DNA of 64,000 nt, from NCBI RefSeq assembly GCF_018617395.1, contig NZ_JACSKC010000001.1, positions 1,612,001 through 1,676,000 of the forward strand. The letters are read 5' to 3'. The position numbers and the translations under genes were made by a program. The number at the start of each line of letters is the position of its first letter. Position 1 is the first letter of the stretch. The DNA is from Exiguobacterium sp. s48 (lineage in GTDB: Bacteria; Bacillota; Bacilli; Exiguobacteriales; Exiguobacteriaceae). The notes beneath the pieces are model-generated. The model was not told the origin of the DNA, searched no databases, and saw only the letters and a program-made list of their open reading frames with translations. Below, one piece after another: positions 14,893 through 23,203 of this stretch.

Positions 14893-17631
14893 TCAATACA
14901 CAGATTTAGTTGTTTGATTCGTTCGATTCGCAGGTGTCACGACTTTGAATGTCAGTTTTGTGCCACGTCGCTGCGTTCCGATATAGACGTTGGTCGTTGT
15001 CGAGCCGATGGACTTTTTGGCGACCAACTTACTGCCGTTGTAGACATACAGCGTGCCATACGGAACGTTCGTACGCACTGCTACCGATTTAGTCGTCGAA
15101 CGGATGGTCCCCGTGCTGATGGTTGGACGGATACCCGACTTGACGATGACTGATTTCGCATCGCGATGAATTCCCGACTTCGCCTCGAAATAGAGCTTCG
15201 TCCCGGCACGTGGACGGCTGAACGTGAGCGTATACGACCCACTCGCATTCGATTTCGTCGTTGCAATGACTTTCGAACCGTTCTTTAGCGTCACGGTCGC
15301 ATTCGGCAACGTCTTGCCGACCCGTTTCGTCTGTTCGTCCGTCAACGTCACCGATGGAATCGTCGCACTCGGTAACTTATATGTGAGCGTCCTTTTCTTC
15401 GACCCGTATGCAGAATAGATGACGACCGTCGTTCCCGGTTTTGCCGAAATATGATATCGGTTCGTCCCGACCATACGTGAATAGAATGAAGTGCCGCTCG
15501 GCGTCTTGTAGTGGATATAGGTATCGGTATTTGGATCTTGTGCCAGCGTAAACGTCGCAGATGATGACGTAAGGAGTACATCCTTCACCGCTAACACTTT
15601 CGGTGTGTCACTCGTTACTTTTTGCTCGAGCGTCTTCGTGTACTCTGGAAGGAAGCTCGCAACGAGTTTGATTGTCTGGCCTTCGCGTAGCGGTTCTTTC
15701 AAGTTGATGACGTTGAGACCTTTCGTCAAGCGTTTCGCCGATTCGGCTCTACCATTACGAGAAACAGCGAGAACCGGGTCTAACTTGTCATTATATACGG
15801 TAATCGTCGTGTCACCTGTTTTCGGTGGTTTTGTCCACGTGAAAGATGGGATTGGATAGATGTCAGTCACATAGGCCATCTCGTAGGGACGTTCCGTTCC
15901 TAGAATTCTGAAGAAGACCGGATAATACAACGGCTGGCTTTGATCAAATGTCGTCAATTGCGCCACACCCTGTTCATCTGCCTGCACTTCTTTCACTTTA
16001 TATTCTGTCTTCGAGTTGATTTGGCGGACTTCCATTTTCGCGTGAGGAACCGTCTGTACGGATATCCCTTCCATTCGTGTAGATGTCAAAACCTTCGTCG
16101 GGTCCGTGACAACCGGTTGTTTAAGAACGACTTTCTGTTTGACCGATGCCTCTGTTGCTTGACGGTAATCTCGCGAGTCGGAAGCAAACAACTCTATTGT
16201 CTGCCCTCCCGTGATGATGCCCCTCGAGAGCGTGAAGCGTCCGGTTTCATCCGCCTGGACAGAGCCTGAACATGTGCTGTACAGCTCTTTTTCACAGAAG
16301 AGATACACGGTGGCATTCGGCGCCGTTGTTCCTGTGATGTCTCCGACCGCCCCATATTTGAAAGTAGTGTCCAATTGAAGCGGAAGCTGTTTGACCGGTT
16401 TGTAGGAGTTCCAATGGTCCAGCATGGCGAAGCTGACCTTAGTGGAGAACGATTGATCAAATGATGGAATCGTATAGTCTTCTTCGAACGGTTGCGCCGA
16501 CTCGATTCGTGTCACATCCGTCGGCAATTCAGCAACAGGCACCTTATGTTCGGTCCCATCAACGGTTGTGATGGTCACCATGAGTTGATAGGCATGATTC
16601 AGCCACGTATGTCCTTCTTCCGAGTTGCCAGTAGCTTTTAACCACGTGTACATTTCTTTCGGCTTTTGCCCGAAACGTTCGATTGGCAACAACCACTGGT
16701 CGTCTTGTACGAAGTATCCATTCTCGATTAAATCGAACTCGCTATTCGTGTTGCGCGTGCGCAAGCTCGTCTCTGTGATGCGACCTTCCGCTAAATCAAT
16801 TGTGACCATCGAATCATCAAACGTTACACCATAGTAGAGTCCATCGTGATAAACCAGTGATGTGAGATCATAACGGATCTGCCTGTTCAAGTTGAGCGTT
16901 TGAATCGTTCGGGTTGCGAAATCGTAAACGTATAAATGATTGGAGCCTTTCATGAAGAGTCGATCGGTCTTCGACTCAAAATTGATAGACAATGATTCAT
17001 TCGGATATGTCGTTTTTCCTAGCTCCTCTCCCGTCTCAAGTGATAGGTGTGTGATCGACTTGTCAGAGGTATTGAATGCAATCAATTCATCAAGGTTCGT
17101 CCCTAATAGGAAACGTTGTCCTGAAATGAGTGGGTACGTTTTTTTGACCGTTCCATTCAGATCTGTCAACGCCCACTCGTTTTTGTACGAATCACGCCAG
17201 AGCATCACGTCTCGGCTGGCATCATACGAGACGAGTTCCGCCCGATGTGGTGATTCCAAAGAGTCGATTCGAGATGTCGTTCCGTCTCGTTGGACACGGA
17301 TGAGGGGTTGATCATATTGGGGAACGGCAATCCATTCCTGTCTGTCTAGACTGGCGATCCACGAGCGGACGCCTCCGTAGCTCCCCTCGTCACCAGATGA
17401 ATGCGTCGTTAAGTTCCCGGGAAAGTCGATAACGACAGTGGACTGAATTCTCGGGTTATGCAGTCGCGTCTTCCCGTCCTGATAATCTAGATAAAATGGT
17501 GATTGCGGGATCACTTTTATCGTTTCTTCAAGTTGCGTACCTGCCTCGATGACAGAAGCAGCCCATGCCTCCTGCCTTGGCACCACAAGCAATATCATCA
17601 ATAGCATGATGGCATATAAAAATCGTTTCAA
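14893..17631 (-). CDS. Large secreted protein with Ig-like repeats
   Basis: 912-residue exported protein. A signal peptide (MKRFLYAIMLLMILLVVP, cleavage near AWA-AS at about 24-25) is followed by a long beta-rich region (about 30-400) with blade-like repeats such as WIAVPQYDQPLIRVQRDG, suggestive of a propeller. The C-terminal half (about 420-912) contains several bacterial Ig-like modules, with patterns PNATVYLF.., ..ADETGRFTL and PNATVTLKNGSKVIA. It has no sortase motif or membrane anchor, so it is probably released or wall-bound by ionic contact. It stands alone. Binding partner and role are unknown. Confidence 0.7.
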   Translation of the reverse strand: MKRFLYAIMLLMILLVVPRQEAWAASVIEAGTQLEETIKVIPQSPFYLDYQDGKTRLHNPRIQSTVVIDFPGNLTTHSSGDEGSYGGVRSWIASLDRQEWIAVPQYDQPLIRVQRDGTTSRIDSLESPHRAELVSYDASRDVMLWRDSYKNEWALTDLNGTVKKTYPLISGQRFLLGTNLDELIAFNTSDKSITHLSLETGEELGKTTYPNESLSINFESKTDRLFMKGSNHLYVYDFATRTIQTLNLNRQIRYDLTSLVYHDGLYYGVTFDDSMVTIDLAEGRITETSLRTRNTNSEFDLIENGYFVQDDQWLLPIERFGQKPKEMYTWLKATGNSEEGHTWLNHAYQLMVTITTVDGTEHKVPVAELPTDVTRIESAQPFEEDYTIPSFDQSFSTKVSFAMLDHWNSYKPVKQLPLQLDTTFKYGAVGDITGTTAPNATVYLFCEKELYSTCSGSVQADETGRFTLSRGIITGGQTIELFASDSRDYRQATEASVKQKVVLKQPVVTDPTKVLTSTRMEGISVQTVPHAKMEVRQINSKTEYKVKEVQADEQGVAQLTTFDQSQPLYYPVFFRILGTERPYEMAYVTDIYPIPSFTWTKPPKTGDTTITVYNDKLDPVLAVSRNGRAESAKRLTKGLNVINLKEPLREGQTIKLVASFLPEYTKTLEQKVTSDTPKVLAVKDVLLTSSSATFTLAQDPNTDTYIHYKTPSGTSFYSRMVGTNRYHISAKPGTTVVIYSAYGSKKRTLTYKLPSATIPSVTLTDEQTKRVGKTLPNATVTLKNGSKVIATTKSNASGSYTLTFSRPRAGTKLYFEAKSGIHRDAKSVIVKSGIRPTISTGTIRSTTKSVAVRTNVPYGTLYVYNGSKLVAKKSIGSTTTNVYIGTQRRGTKLTFKVVTPANRTNQTTKSVY

Positions 17632-17720
17632 CTTTTTACAAACCCTTCCTTAATTTATTTATTTTTTGCTACTTTAAATATAATTGTTAATTTTGATTTT
17701 TGAAAGATAATTATGTAAAT

Positions 17721-17750
17721 AAAAAGAAGCATCGCGATGGCGATGCTTCT
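17721..17750 (-). terminator. Terminator of the small-gene cassette
   Basis: AGAAGCATCGC pairs with GCGATGCTTCT around GATG, with five A before it on the plus strand. It lies just after the DUF2922-like gene. Confidence 0.88.
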
Positions 17751-17755
17751 CGACC

Positions 17756-17968
17756 TTATTTCTCACTCAATACCGTCTGCGTACCTTCAATCATCTTGAT
17801 TTCGGTCCATTCCATCACGTTCTTCGCGAGTGGGTCGTTGGCGACGATGAAGTCGGCGAGCGCTTCTACTTTCTGAGCATCGACCGGTTGTTTCACGTTG
17901 TTCAAGCGGAAGCGTACGACCTTATGGAATGTATCTAAAAATGAGATTTCAAGTTTTGTGTCAGTCAT
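17756..17968 (-). CDS. DUF2922-like small protein, 70 aa
   Basis: 70-residue soluble protein: MTDTKLEISFLDTFHKVVRF, then NVKQPVDAQKVEALADFIVA and a short beta C-terminus. The pattern (strand, strand, a helix after a PVDA-like turn, final strand pair) matches DUF2922, a family of about 70 residues in Firmicutes that usually sits next to DUF1659 and YvrJ genes. Function is unknown for the family. It is the last gene of the cassette, 27 nt after the DUF1659-like gene, and is followed by a strong terminator. Confidence 0.7.
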   Translation of the reverse strand: MTDTKLEISFLDTFHKVVRFRLNNVKQPVDAQKVEALADFIVANDPLAKNVMEWTEIKMIEGTQTVLSEK

Positions 17969-17995
17969 GGATGATTCTCCTCCTTAGGGTGTGGG

Positions 17996-18208
17996 TTAGA
18001 CTAAATCGTATTCACGGATGATGCCAAGGTCCGCGTCCTCTTGAATGACGAGGTCGATCATGAGGCGGCCGAACGCATCGACCGTTTCTGCTGTGAGATC
18101 CGCACGAATCGGACCGAATCGTTGTGCTTTTTTCGTCGGTTTTGCCGTTTGTAGGTCATGGTGTGTCGTCAAGACGAGTGTTGCTTTCTTTTCAGTTAAG
18201 ACAGCCAT
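17996..18208 (-). CDS. DUF1659-like small protein, 70 aa
   Basis: 70-residue protein starting MAVLTEKKATLVLTTHHDLQ and ending DLVIQEDADLGIIREYDLV. It fits DUF1659 (a beta pair with a +++..f..i+.d dyad, a helix, then a final beta strand). Known members are about 70 residues and of unknown function. It lies between the YvrJ gene and the DUF2922 gene. A GGAGCC-type ribosome site and 27-nt spacings indicate one transcript. Confidence 0.68.
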   Translation of the reverse strand: MAVLTEKKATLVLTTHHDLQTAKPTKKAQRFGPIRADLTAETVDAFGRLMIDLVIQEDADLGIIREYDLV

Positions 18209-18235
18209 AGGGGGATGGCTCCTTTCGATAGGGGA

Positions 18236-18376
18236 TTAGGTTTCTGATACGGTCGAGGTATCCATTCGCTCGAGCAGTTGGATCATGCGATCGAGCTTCG
18301 TCTCAATCCGATGCAGTAAGTAGAGCGAGACGACGATGGGGAACCCGAGATTTGAGATGAGCTCGGGCCAACTCAT
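18236..18376 (-). CDS. yvrJ: YvrJ-family small membrane protein, 46 aa
   Basis: 46-residue peptide starting MSWPELISNLGFPIVVSLYL and continuing LLHRIETKLDRMIQ. One hydrophobic helix (about residues 5-22) is followed by an amphipathic helix. This is the hallmark layout of YvrJ (Gly-Phe-Pro-Ile-Val, then Leu-His-Arg-Ile-Glu-x-Lys-Leu), a tiny Bacillales family of unknown function that co-occurs with DUF1659 and DUF2922. Its ATG overlaps the stop codon of the 19-codon frame upstream (ATGA), so it is probably translationally coupled. Confidence 0.8.
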   Translation of the reverse strand: MSWPELISNLGFPIVVSLYLLHRIETKLDRMIQLLERMDTSTVSET

Positions 18377-18432
18377 GTAACCACCTGCTCATCGTGCCGG
18401 GGACCGGCTGTTAGACGAGTGAGGTTGTTCAT
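18373..18432 (-). CDS. 19-aa reading frame coupled to yvrJ
   Basis: MNNLTRLTAGPRHDEQVVT with a good GGGAGGACTT ribosome site and an ATGA overlap with yvrJ. It may be a translated leader that delivers ribosomes to yvrJ, whose own ribosome site (GGTGG) is weaker. No function is evident from the sequence. The call depends on the ribosome site and overlap alone. Confidence 0.4.
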   Translation of the reverse strand: MNNLTRLTAGPRHDEQVVT

Positions 18433-18444
18433 AAGTCCTCCCTG

Positions 18445-18654
18445 TTAATACACTAGAAATTCCTGGGCCACGATGTAGGTAGCGGATTCCACATCAATCA
18501 GTGCCTTGATCAAGTCACCGAACTGTTTCATCCGCGCCTCATCCATTTGACTTCCGAGCGGTCCGTAGCGAACGAGTTGTTTTTTCTCTTTTCCGTCGAC
18601 TTGTCGCCGGGTGTCCAAATAAAACATCGTCGCTGCTTCTCGATAAGCTGCCAT
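18445..18654 (-). CDS. Second DUF1659-like small protein, 69 aa
   Basis: 69-residue protein with RRQVDGKEKKQLVRYGPLGS followed by a helix and the final strand SATYIVAQEFLVY. The strand-helix-strand order and length match DUF1659, as in the 70-aa product downstream, though the two are clearly diverged. The first gene of the cassette, it starts at the ATG at 18654, 8 nt after GGAGG; an ATG nine bases earlier overlaps the ribosome site. Function unknown. Confidence 0.6.
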   Translation of the reverse strand: MAAYREAATMFYLDTRRQVDGKEKKQLVRYGPLGSQMDEARMKQFGDLIKALIDVESATYIVAQEFLVY

Positions 18655-18973
18655 CTGTCTCACCTCCTTCGCCCTTATTAACCGCTTTCACGATGAAAGT
18701 GCTCATTCTATTTTTCTATAACAATAAGTGACGATAGTCCTAAATTGTCTGAATTTTTATTCATTTTTCAAATTTTGACTGCTTCTCTTGAGTTTTCATA
18801 CCAATTAGGGTATCTTAATGTTCGGCAGACAACGTTCAAAAATACGTCAAAAGTCCCACGAATCATTCCCCCTCTTTGAAAAAACTGTCAGTTAAATTCT
18901 TGTAAATGGGGTACGATACGTAGGAGGGCATTTTTGAAACAACCAGTCAGTCTTGAAGAAGGAGATTTATCAT
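18655..18973. other. 319-bp divergent intergenic region
   Basis: A T/A-rich region between the small-gene cassette and the MerR-like gene. It contains a hairpin CTTTCA-CGA-TGAAAG at 18685-18699 in the cassette leader, a candidate promoter for the MerR-like gene (18891-18914), and no reading frame with a ribosome site. A TAGAAT box for the cassette is visible near 18706-18711, but no good -35 partner. Confidence 0.6.
18891..18914 (+). promoter_or_regulatory. Candidate SigB-type promoter of the MerR-like gene
   Basis: GTTAAA, 12 nt, GGGTAC resembles the Bacillus sigma-B consensus (GTTTAA, 12-15 nt, GGGTAT), placed about 60 nt before the start codon. It has one mismatch in each box. A sigma-A reading is poor. 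This would link the gene to general stress, which is inference. Confidence 0.4.
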
Positions 18974-19417
18974 ATGAACAGCCTAGACATCTCAAGTATC
19001 ATTTCTATTCCTTCCGCTCAACACGACTTCGACCAAGCCGACCTGACGTTTTCAGCGACCGAATGGGACACATACCGACCGGAGCAAGGAAAACCAATTT
19101 CGTATAAAGAACAACATTTGATTGTTTATCCGCTCAAGGAATTGAGCCGCGCTTTCAGTGTGGCCGGCATCCCGCGTAGCCAACAGCAGTTAATCAAATG
19201 GGAGACAGATAACGTCTTGCCACCGACCCCATTCACGTTCGGCCGGAAGCGATTCTATACGGAAAATCAGATTCGTACCATTGTCGACATCGCATTGGAA
19301 TGCGGATTGCGCCCACGAACACATGTCAAAAAGACGAACTTCTCTGAATTGGCGCATCATGAATTAACGTACATATTAAAACTCGAACTAAACGCCTATG
19401 AGGCGCCTGTCGTCTGA
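18974..19417 (+). CDS. MerR-like DNA-binding protein, 147 aa
   Basis: The middle (about residues 50-117) reads like a MerR winged helix: LKELSRAFSVAG, then QQLIKWETDNVLPPTPFTFG, then KRFYTENQIRTIVDIA. The N-terminal 50 residues and the short C-terminal helix have no familiar features and no Cys-rich metal site. The ATG at 18974 is chosen because AAGGAGA precedes it. It is divergent from the DUF1659/YvrJ/DUF2922 cassette and could regulate it, which is inference from position. It is followed by a strong terminator. Confidence 0.68.
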   Translation: MNSLDISSIISIPSAQHDFDQADLTFSATEWDTYRPEQGKPISYKEQHLIVYPLKELSRAFSVAGIPRSQQQLIKWETDNVLPPTPFTFGRKRFYTENQIRTIVDIALECGLRPRTHVKKTNFSELAHHELTYILKLELNAYEAPVV

Positions 19418-19423
19418 ACAGAC

Positions 19424-19464
19424 AAAAGCCATCCGCCATGAAGGTCATGACGAATGGCTTTTTT
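19424..19464. terminator. Bidirectional terminator
   Basis: AAAAGCCATCCGCCATGA pairs with TCATGACGAATGGCTTTT with two mismatches, followed by T6. It ends the MerR-like gene and the convergent yxeA gene. Confidence 0.85.
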
Positions 19465-19466
19465 AC

Positions 19467-19808
19467 TCACTTTTCAGTGATCGACTGCGGCACGTCCGAA
19501 CGGGACACTTCCTCGTATGAGGTAACCGTGTCTCCATCTTTCACATAGAGGCGTAAGTACGCCCCTTCCCGAAGTTTGTTCGCGGCCGTGAAGGTGATTT
19601 CCCTCGCCTTCCCATCAGACGTGAAAGCAGGTTGCGTGTATACGTATCGCTTCATCACGTCACCGTTCTCGAGTGTCGTCTCTTCCACATCAGACACCGC
19701 TTCTACTTTGACGAACAGGGTGTCTTTCCCAATTCGATTCCAATCCACCTGCGTTAGCCCTCCGATCAATACAATCGAAACTATTGCAATTCCAATCCAT
19801 TTTTTCAT
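19467..19808 (-). CDS. yxeA: YxeA-family secreted protein
   Basis: 113-residue protein with one N-terminal hydrophobic segment (MKKWIGIAIVSIVLIGGLT) and an extracellular beta domain. The YVYTQPAFTSDGKAREITFTA stretch, split here as YVYTQPAF and GKAREITFTA, and KLREGAYLRLYVKDG match the YxeA/DUF1093 family. In B. subtilis yxeA ends the yxdJKLM-yxeA locus, which responds to cationic peptides. Here it also directly follows yxdM, 12 nt away. Its role is unknown; a part in envelope stress is implied by context. Confidence 0.83.
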   Translation of the reverse strand: MKKWIGIAIVSIVLIGGLTQVDWNRIGKDTLFVKVEAVSDVEETTLENGDVMKRYVYTQPAFTSDGKAREITFTAANKLREGAYLRLYVKDGDTVTSYEEVSRSDVPQSITEK

Positions 19809-19820
19809 ATTTTTCTCTCC

Positions 19821-21653
19821 TTACCGAACCGCCGTCATGAAGCGACGAACCGTGATGCCATAATAGACCGCATAGATGGTCGTATAGACGCCCATCCAGA
19901 CGAAAACTGGTATCGTGAAATTCATGCTCAACAAGTTTGAGAACGCGACGAGCGCCACGGTCGCATGTAGAATCCCGAGCGCGAACGGGGCAAGAAACAC
20001 GACGAGGATTTGTTGGCGCACCGTCCGGCGCACGTCCCGGTCGGATATGCCGATTTTCTGTAATATCGTATACTTCGCCCGATCATCCTCTGCCTCCGTC
20101 ATCGTTTTGAAGTAGATGACGCTACCGGTCGCGACGAGGAAGACGAGCCCAAGGAATGTCCCGACAAAGAGAAGCGCCCCGTTCATCGCCATCGTCTCGG
20201 CGTACACGTCCGGCGCACTCGAGAACGATTCGAGCCCGAGTCCCGCTAGACGCTCGGACTGGTCACGCTGATCTTTGAACGACTCCGTGAGAGCGACATG
20301 ATACGTCTCGCTCGGTTCCGTCATCGTCTTGAACATGTCGTCGGCCACAACGAGGAACGACCCGCCGAACGTCATCACGTTGAGCGGCGACTCTTCAAGA
20401 CGCGTCGACACGTCAACCGTCTGTCCTGACAGTTCGACTGATTCGAGTTCTTCCGAGTAACGTTCGTCATAGAACGGGTCGACCCATACGACCTCATCCT
20501 GTTTGAACGGTGCCGGTTCTGCCACACCGAGACCTTGCAGGAGATGACGGTATGTCGACTCATCGATGACCCCGAGTTCACGCTCTCCGTACTGCGCTTC
20601 CGTCCGAATCGTCTTTTGCTCGACGCTTGATTCGAATGTCGCTCCGTCCACCTCAACCGCCTCCCCTTTCCAGGCATACGTATAAGGTGTATACGAGGCG
20701 ACATTCTCTTCCGCGTAATAGTAGACGCTGAAGATGGCACCACCTGCCGTGATCGCCGTCGCGCTGATGATGCTGATCAACGTGAGCGTCTTCGCGTTCC
20801 CACGAATGCGATAGAGGAGCTGTGATGTCGTCAACAAGTTGAGCCGTTTCCACGACCAATGCTCCTTCCCTTTCAACCATGTCAAAACGAAAATCAAGAC
20901 ACTATGGAAGAGAAGCGCCGACCCGATGACACTCAATCCGATGATGAGCAGCGGCATCGCGAGTCCGAGCGTTTTCCACAGAGAGGACGTCATCAGATCC
21001 TGAAGGGCGAGCCAGTACGCCACTCCAATCGTGAGGACGCCCGTGAGCGCGACCCAACCTTTTGCCGTCGGCACCCCTTCCCCACTCTTATCCGCATGGA
21101 ACAAATCAATCAACTTGAAGCGATAGATGACCCGGTAGCCTTGGAATGATGTGAAGAGAAAAATCGCAAGAAAGACGAGGAACGTCTCAATGAATGCCGA
21201 CGCCGAGAAAGCGAATCCAATCTTCAAGTCACTGTCCATCAGACGCATCAATAGTTGGAGGAGCGCGTTCGCCCCGAAAATTCCGAGAATGATCCCGATG
21301 ACCAAGGACACCGCTCCGATGACGATGTTCTCGAACAAGAGCAAGAGCCCAATCTGTTTCTTCCGGACCCCGAGTAATGAGTAGAGCCCGACCTCACGCT
21401 TACGCCCTCTCAAAAAGAAGGCATTCGAGTAGGCGATGAACAGGGCGACGAACAACATCAAGATGAACGTCGACGTGCTCATCAACCCACTGATCTTCTT
21501 CGACGTTTCCGCAAGCGCACTGATCTCATGGCTATGCTTCAGTGTCGCGAACGTGAAGTAGATGACGATGGAAAAGATGGTCGTCCCGACATAGAGTGCA
21601 TATCGCGACAGATTCCGTACGACGTTCTTCTTCGCGAGCTCAAATAGCGTCAT
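19821..21653 (-). CDS. yxdM: BceB/YxdM-type ABC transporter permease
   Basis: 610-residue FtsX/BceB-family permease with ten hydrophobic segments. A large extracellular domain (about residues 310-510, acidic and rich in Glu/Ser/Tyr) sits between the seventh and eighth. The N-terminus MTLFELAKKNVVRNLSRYALY is characteristic. Transporters of this class detect or remove antimicrobial peptides and cell-wall-active compounds. The ATG at 21653 follows GGCGGTG; a GTG at 21662 is an alternative. It overlaps yxdL by 14 nt. The partner ATPase, YxeA and a divergent two-component system give the full module. Confidence 0.9.
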   Translation of the reverse strand: MTLFELAKKNVVRNLSRYALYVGTTIFSIVIYFTFATLKHSHEISALAETSKKISGLMSTSTFILMLFVALFIAYSNAFFLRGRKREVGLYSLLGVRKKQIGLLLLFENIVIGAVSLVIGIILGIFGANALLQLLMRLMDSDLKIGFAFSASAFIETFLVFLAIFLFTSFQGYRVIYRFKLIDLFHADKSGEGVPTAKGWVALTGVLTIGVAYWLALQDLMTSSLWKTLGLAMPLLIIGLSVIGSALLFHSVLIFVLTWLKGKEHWSWKRLNLLTTSQLLYRIRGNAKTLTLISIISATAITAGGAIFSVYYYAEENVASYTPYTYAWKGEAVEVDGATFESSVEQKTIRTEAQYGERELGVIDESTYRHLLQGLGVAEPAPFKQDEVVWVDPFYDERYSEELESVELSGQTVDVSTRLEESPLNVMTFGGSFLVVADDMFKTMTEPSETYHVALTESFKDQRDQSERLAGLGLESFSSAPDVYAETMAMNGALLFVGTFLGLVFLVATGSVIYFKTMTEAEDDRAKYTILQKIGISDRDVRRTVRQQILVVFLAPFALGILHATVALVAFSNLLSMNFTIPVFVWMGVYTTIYAVYYGITVRRFMTAVR

Positions 21654-22401
21654 CGACCGCACCGCCTTTCGCGAGCTCCTCGAGAATCGATTGGTAGAAT
21701 GCGTCCCGTGAGGCGTTGCCGCGAATGAGTTCTTTCTTCAACTGTCCGTCCTGAATATAGAGGACTCGGCGACAAAAACTTGCGGCGAAGGCGTCATGCG
21801 TCACCATCATGATGGTCGTCTCCGCTTCATTCAATCGAGCAAGGGTATCTAAGAGATCGGTCGCCGACTTCGAGTCGAGCGCACCCGTCGGTTCATCGGC
21901 AAAGATGAGTTTCGGGTCCGAGATGAGCGCCCGACAAACGGCCGTTCGTTGTTTCTGTCCACCTGAAATTTGGTACGGATATTGCTCGAGAATCCCTTCG
22001 AGCCCGAACCGTTTCGCCAATCGCTCGACCTTTGCGCGTGTCTCGTGAACCGGCGTCTTCGAGACGGCGAGCGGGAGCAACATGTTTTCCCGGACCGTCA
22101 ATGAATCGAGCAGGTTATAGTCTTGAAAGATGAACCCGAGATGATCACGCCGGAAATCGGCGAGCGCCTCCTCGTTCATCGATGCAATGTCGTCACCCTC
22201 GACTAAAATCTCACCTGACGTCGGTGTATCGATTGTCGCGAGGACGTTGAGTAACGTCGACTTCCCAGCCCCGGACGGTCCCATGATTCCGACGAACTCC
22301 CCATGCTCAATGGTGAAGGAGACGTCATCGAGCGCTCGGAACGTCGCGTCCCCTTTCCCATATGTCTTTTGAATCGCTTTTACTTGTAATAATGTTTCCA
22401 T
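21640..22401 (-). CDS. yxdL: BceA/YxdL-type ABC transporter ATP-binding protein
   Basis: 253-residue ATPase of the MacB/LolD/BceA type. Walker A GPSGAGKST, Q-loop GFIFQDYNLLD, signature QISGGQKQR, Walker B LIFADEPTGALD and the switch MVTHD are all intact. It powers the YxdM permease encoded immediately downstream. The ATG at 22401 follows AGAGGTG; a GTG nine bases earlier is less likely. The promoter region up to the divergent response-regulator gene contains three CCTTAC boxes that may bind that regulator. Confidence 0.93.
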   Translation of the reverse strand: METLLQVKAIQKTYGKGDATFRALDDVSFTIEHGEFVGIMGPSGAGKSTLLNVLATIDTPTSGEILVEGDDIASMNEEALADFRRDHLGFIFQDYNLLDSLTVRENMLLPLAVSKTPVHETRAKVERLAKRFGLEGILEQYPYQISGGQKQRTAVCRALISDPKLIFADEPTGALDSKSATDLLDTLARLNEAETTIMMVTHDAFAASFCRRVLYIQDGQLKKELIRGNASRDAFYQSILEELAKGGAVDDAI

Positions 22402-22421
22402 GTTCAGCACCTCTTTCTGTC

Positions 22422-22479
22422 CCTTACATTACGCCCCCTGTCTTAACCCCAACTCACGCGTACCTTACAAAATCCTTAC
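22422..22479. promoter_or_regulatory. CCTTAC boxes, candidate response-regulator sites
   Basis: CCTTAC occurs at 22422-22427, 22463-22468 and 22474-22479. The last two are 11 bp apart, the tandem spacing used by OmpR-type regulators. The region lies between yxdL and the response-regulator gene. Confidence 0.45.
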
Positions 22480-22507
22480 GTGATATGCTTAGAACGAGGT
22501 GATGACG

Positions 22508-23194
22508 ATGGAACAGCCACGGATTCTCATCGTGGATGATGAACAAGACTTATGTACGTTGATTCAACGCGCGCTTGAAAAGGAAGGATTTCATGAGATT
22601 CGGACCGCCCACACGTTGAAGGACGGGTTGGACGTCTTCGAGACGTTTCGCCCTCACTTGGCGATTTTGGACGTCATGTTGCCGGACGGGGAAGGCTATC
22701 AGCTCTGCCAACAGATGCGGGCGCAGTCCACTATTCCGATCCTCTTCCTATCTGCCAAATCGGAAGAAGTCGACAAACTGCTCGGCCTCGCCATCGGTGG
22801 AGATGACTACATCACGAAGCCGTTTAGCCCAAAAGAAGTCGCATTCCGCGTAAAGGCACAGCTTCGACGAGTGTCGATGATGGAAGCGCCGATGGAAAAG
22901 ACGACCGTCGGCCCCTTTCACATGAATGAAGACGAGACGGAAGTGTACGTGAACGGGGAACGACTGGAATTGACGGCGAAGGAAGTCGGTCTCCTCGCCT
23001 GCTTTTTACGCAACCCGAACCGGATTCTCAGCAAGGAGACGCTCTTCACGCAAGTGTGGGGTGAGTCATTCTTCGGATCGGACAACACCGTCATGGTCCA
23101 TATCCGACGTCTGCGTGAAAAAATCGAACCGAATCCATCCGAACCGACGTATATCAAGACGGTCAAGGGACTTGGCTATCGGTTGACGGTGTAA
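22508..23194 (+). CDS. OmpR-family response regulator
   Basis: 228-residue regulator. The receiver domain (1-118) has the acidic pocket DDE (10-12), the phosphorylation site Asp55 (LAILDVMLPDGEG) and Lys in ITKPFSP. The winged-helix domain (about 130-228) contains LTAKEVGLLACFLRNPNRIL and VRIRRLREKIE-like residues typical of OmpR/PhoB. Three close start codons exist (22499, 22502, 22508); the last has the best spacing from GAGG. It is divergent from yxdL and is followed at 10 nt by its kinase gene. Confidence 0.93.
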   Translation: MEQPRILIVDDEQDLCTLIQRALEKEGFHEIRTAHTLKDGLDVFETFRPHLAILDVMLPDGEGYQLCQQMRAQSTIPILFLSAKSEEVDKLLGLAIGGDDYITKPFSPKEVAFRVKAQLRRVSMMEAPMEKTTVGPFHMNEDETEVYVNGERLELTAKEVGLLACFLRNPNRILSKETLFTQVWGESFFGSDNTVMVHIRRLREKIEPNPSEPTYIKTVKGLGYRLTV

Positions 23195-23203
23195 GGAGCG
23201 GTC

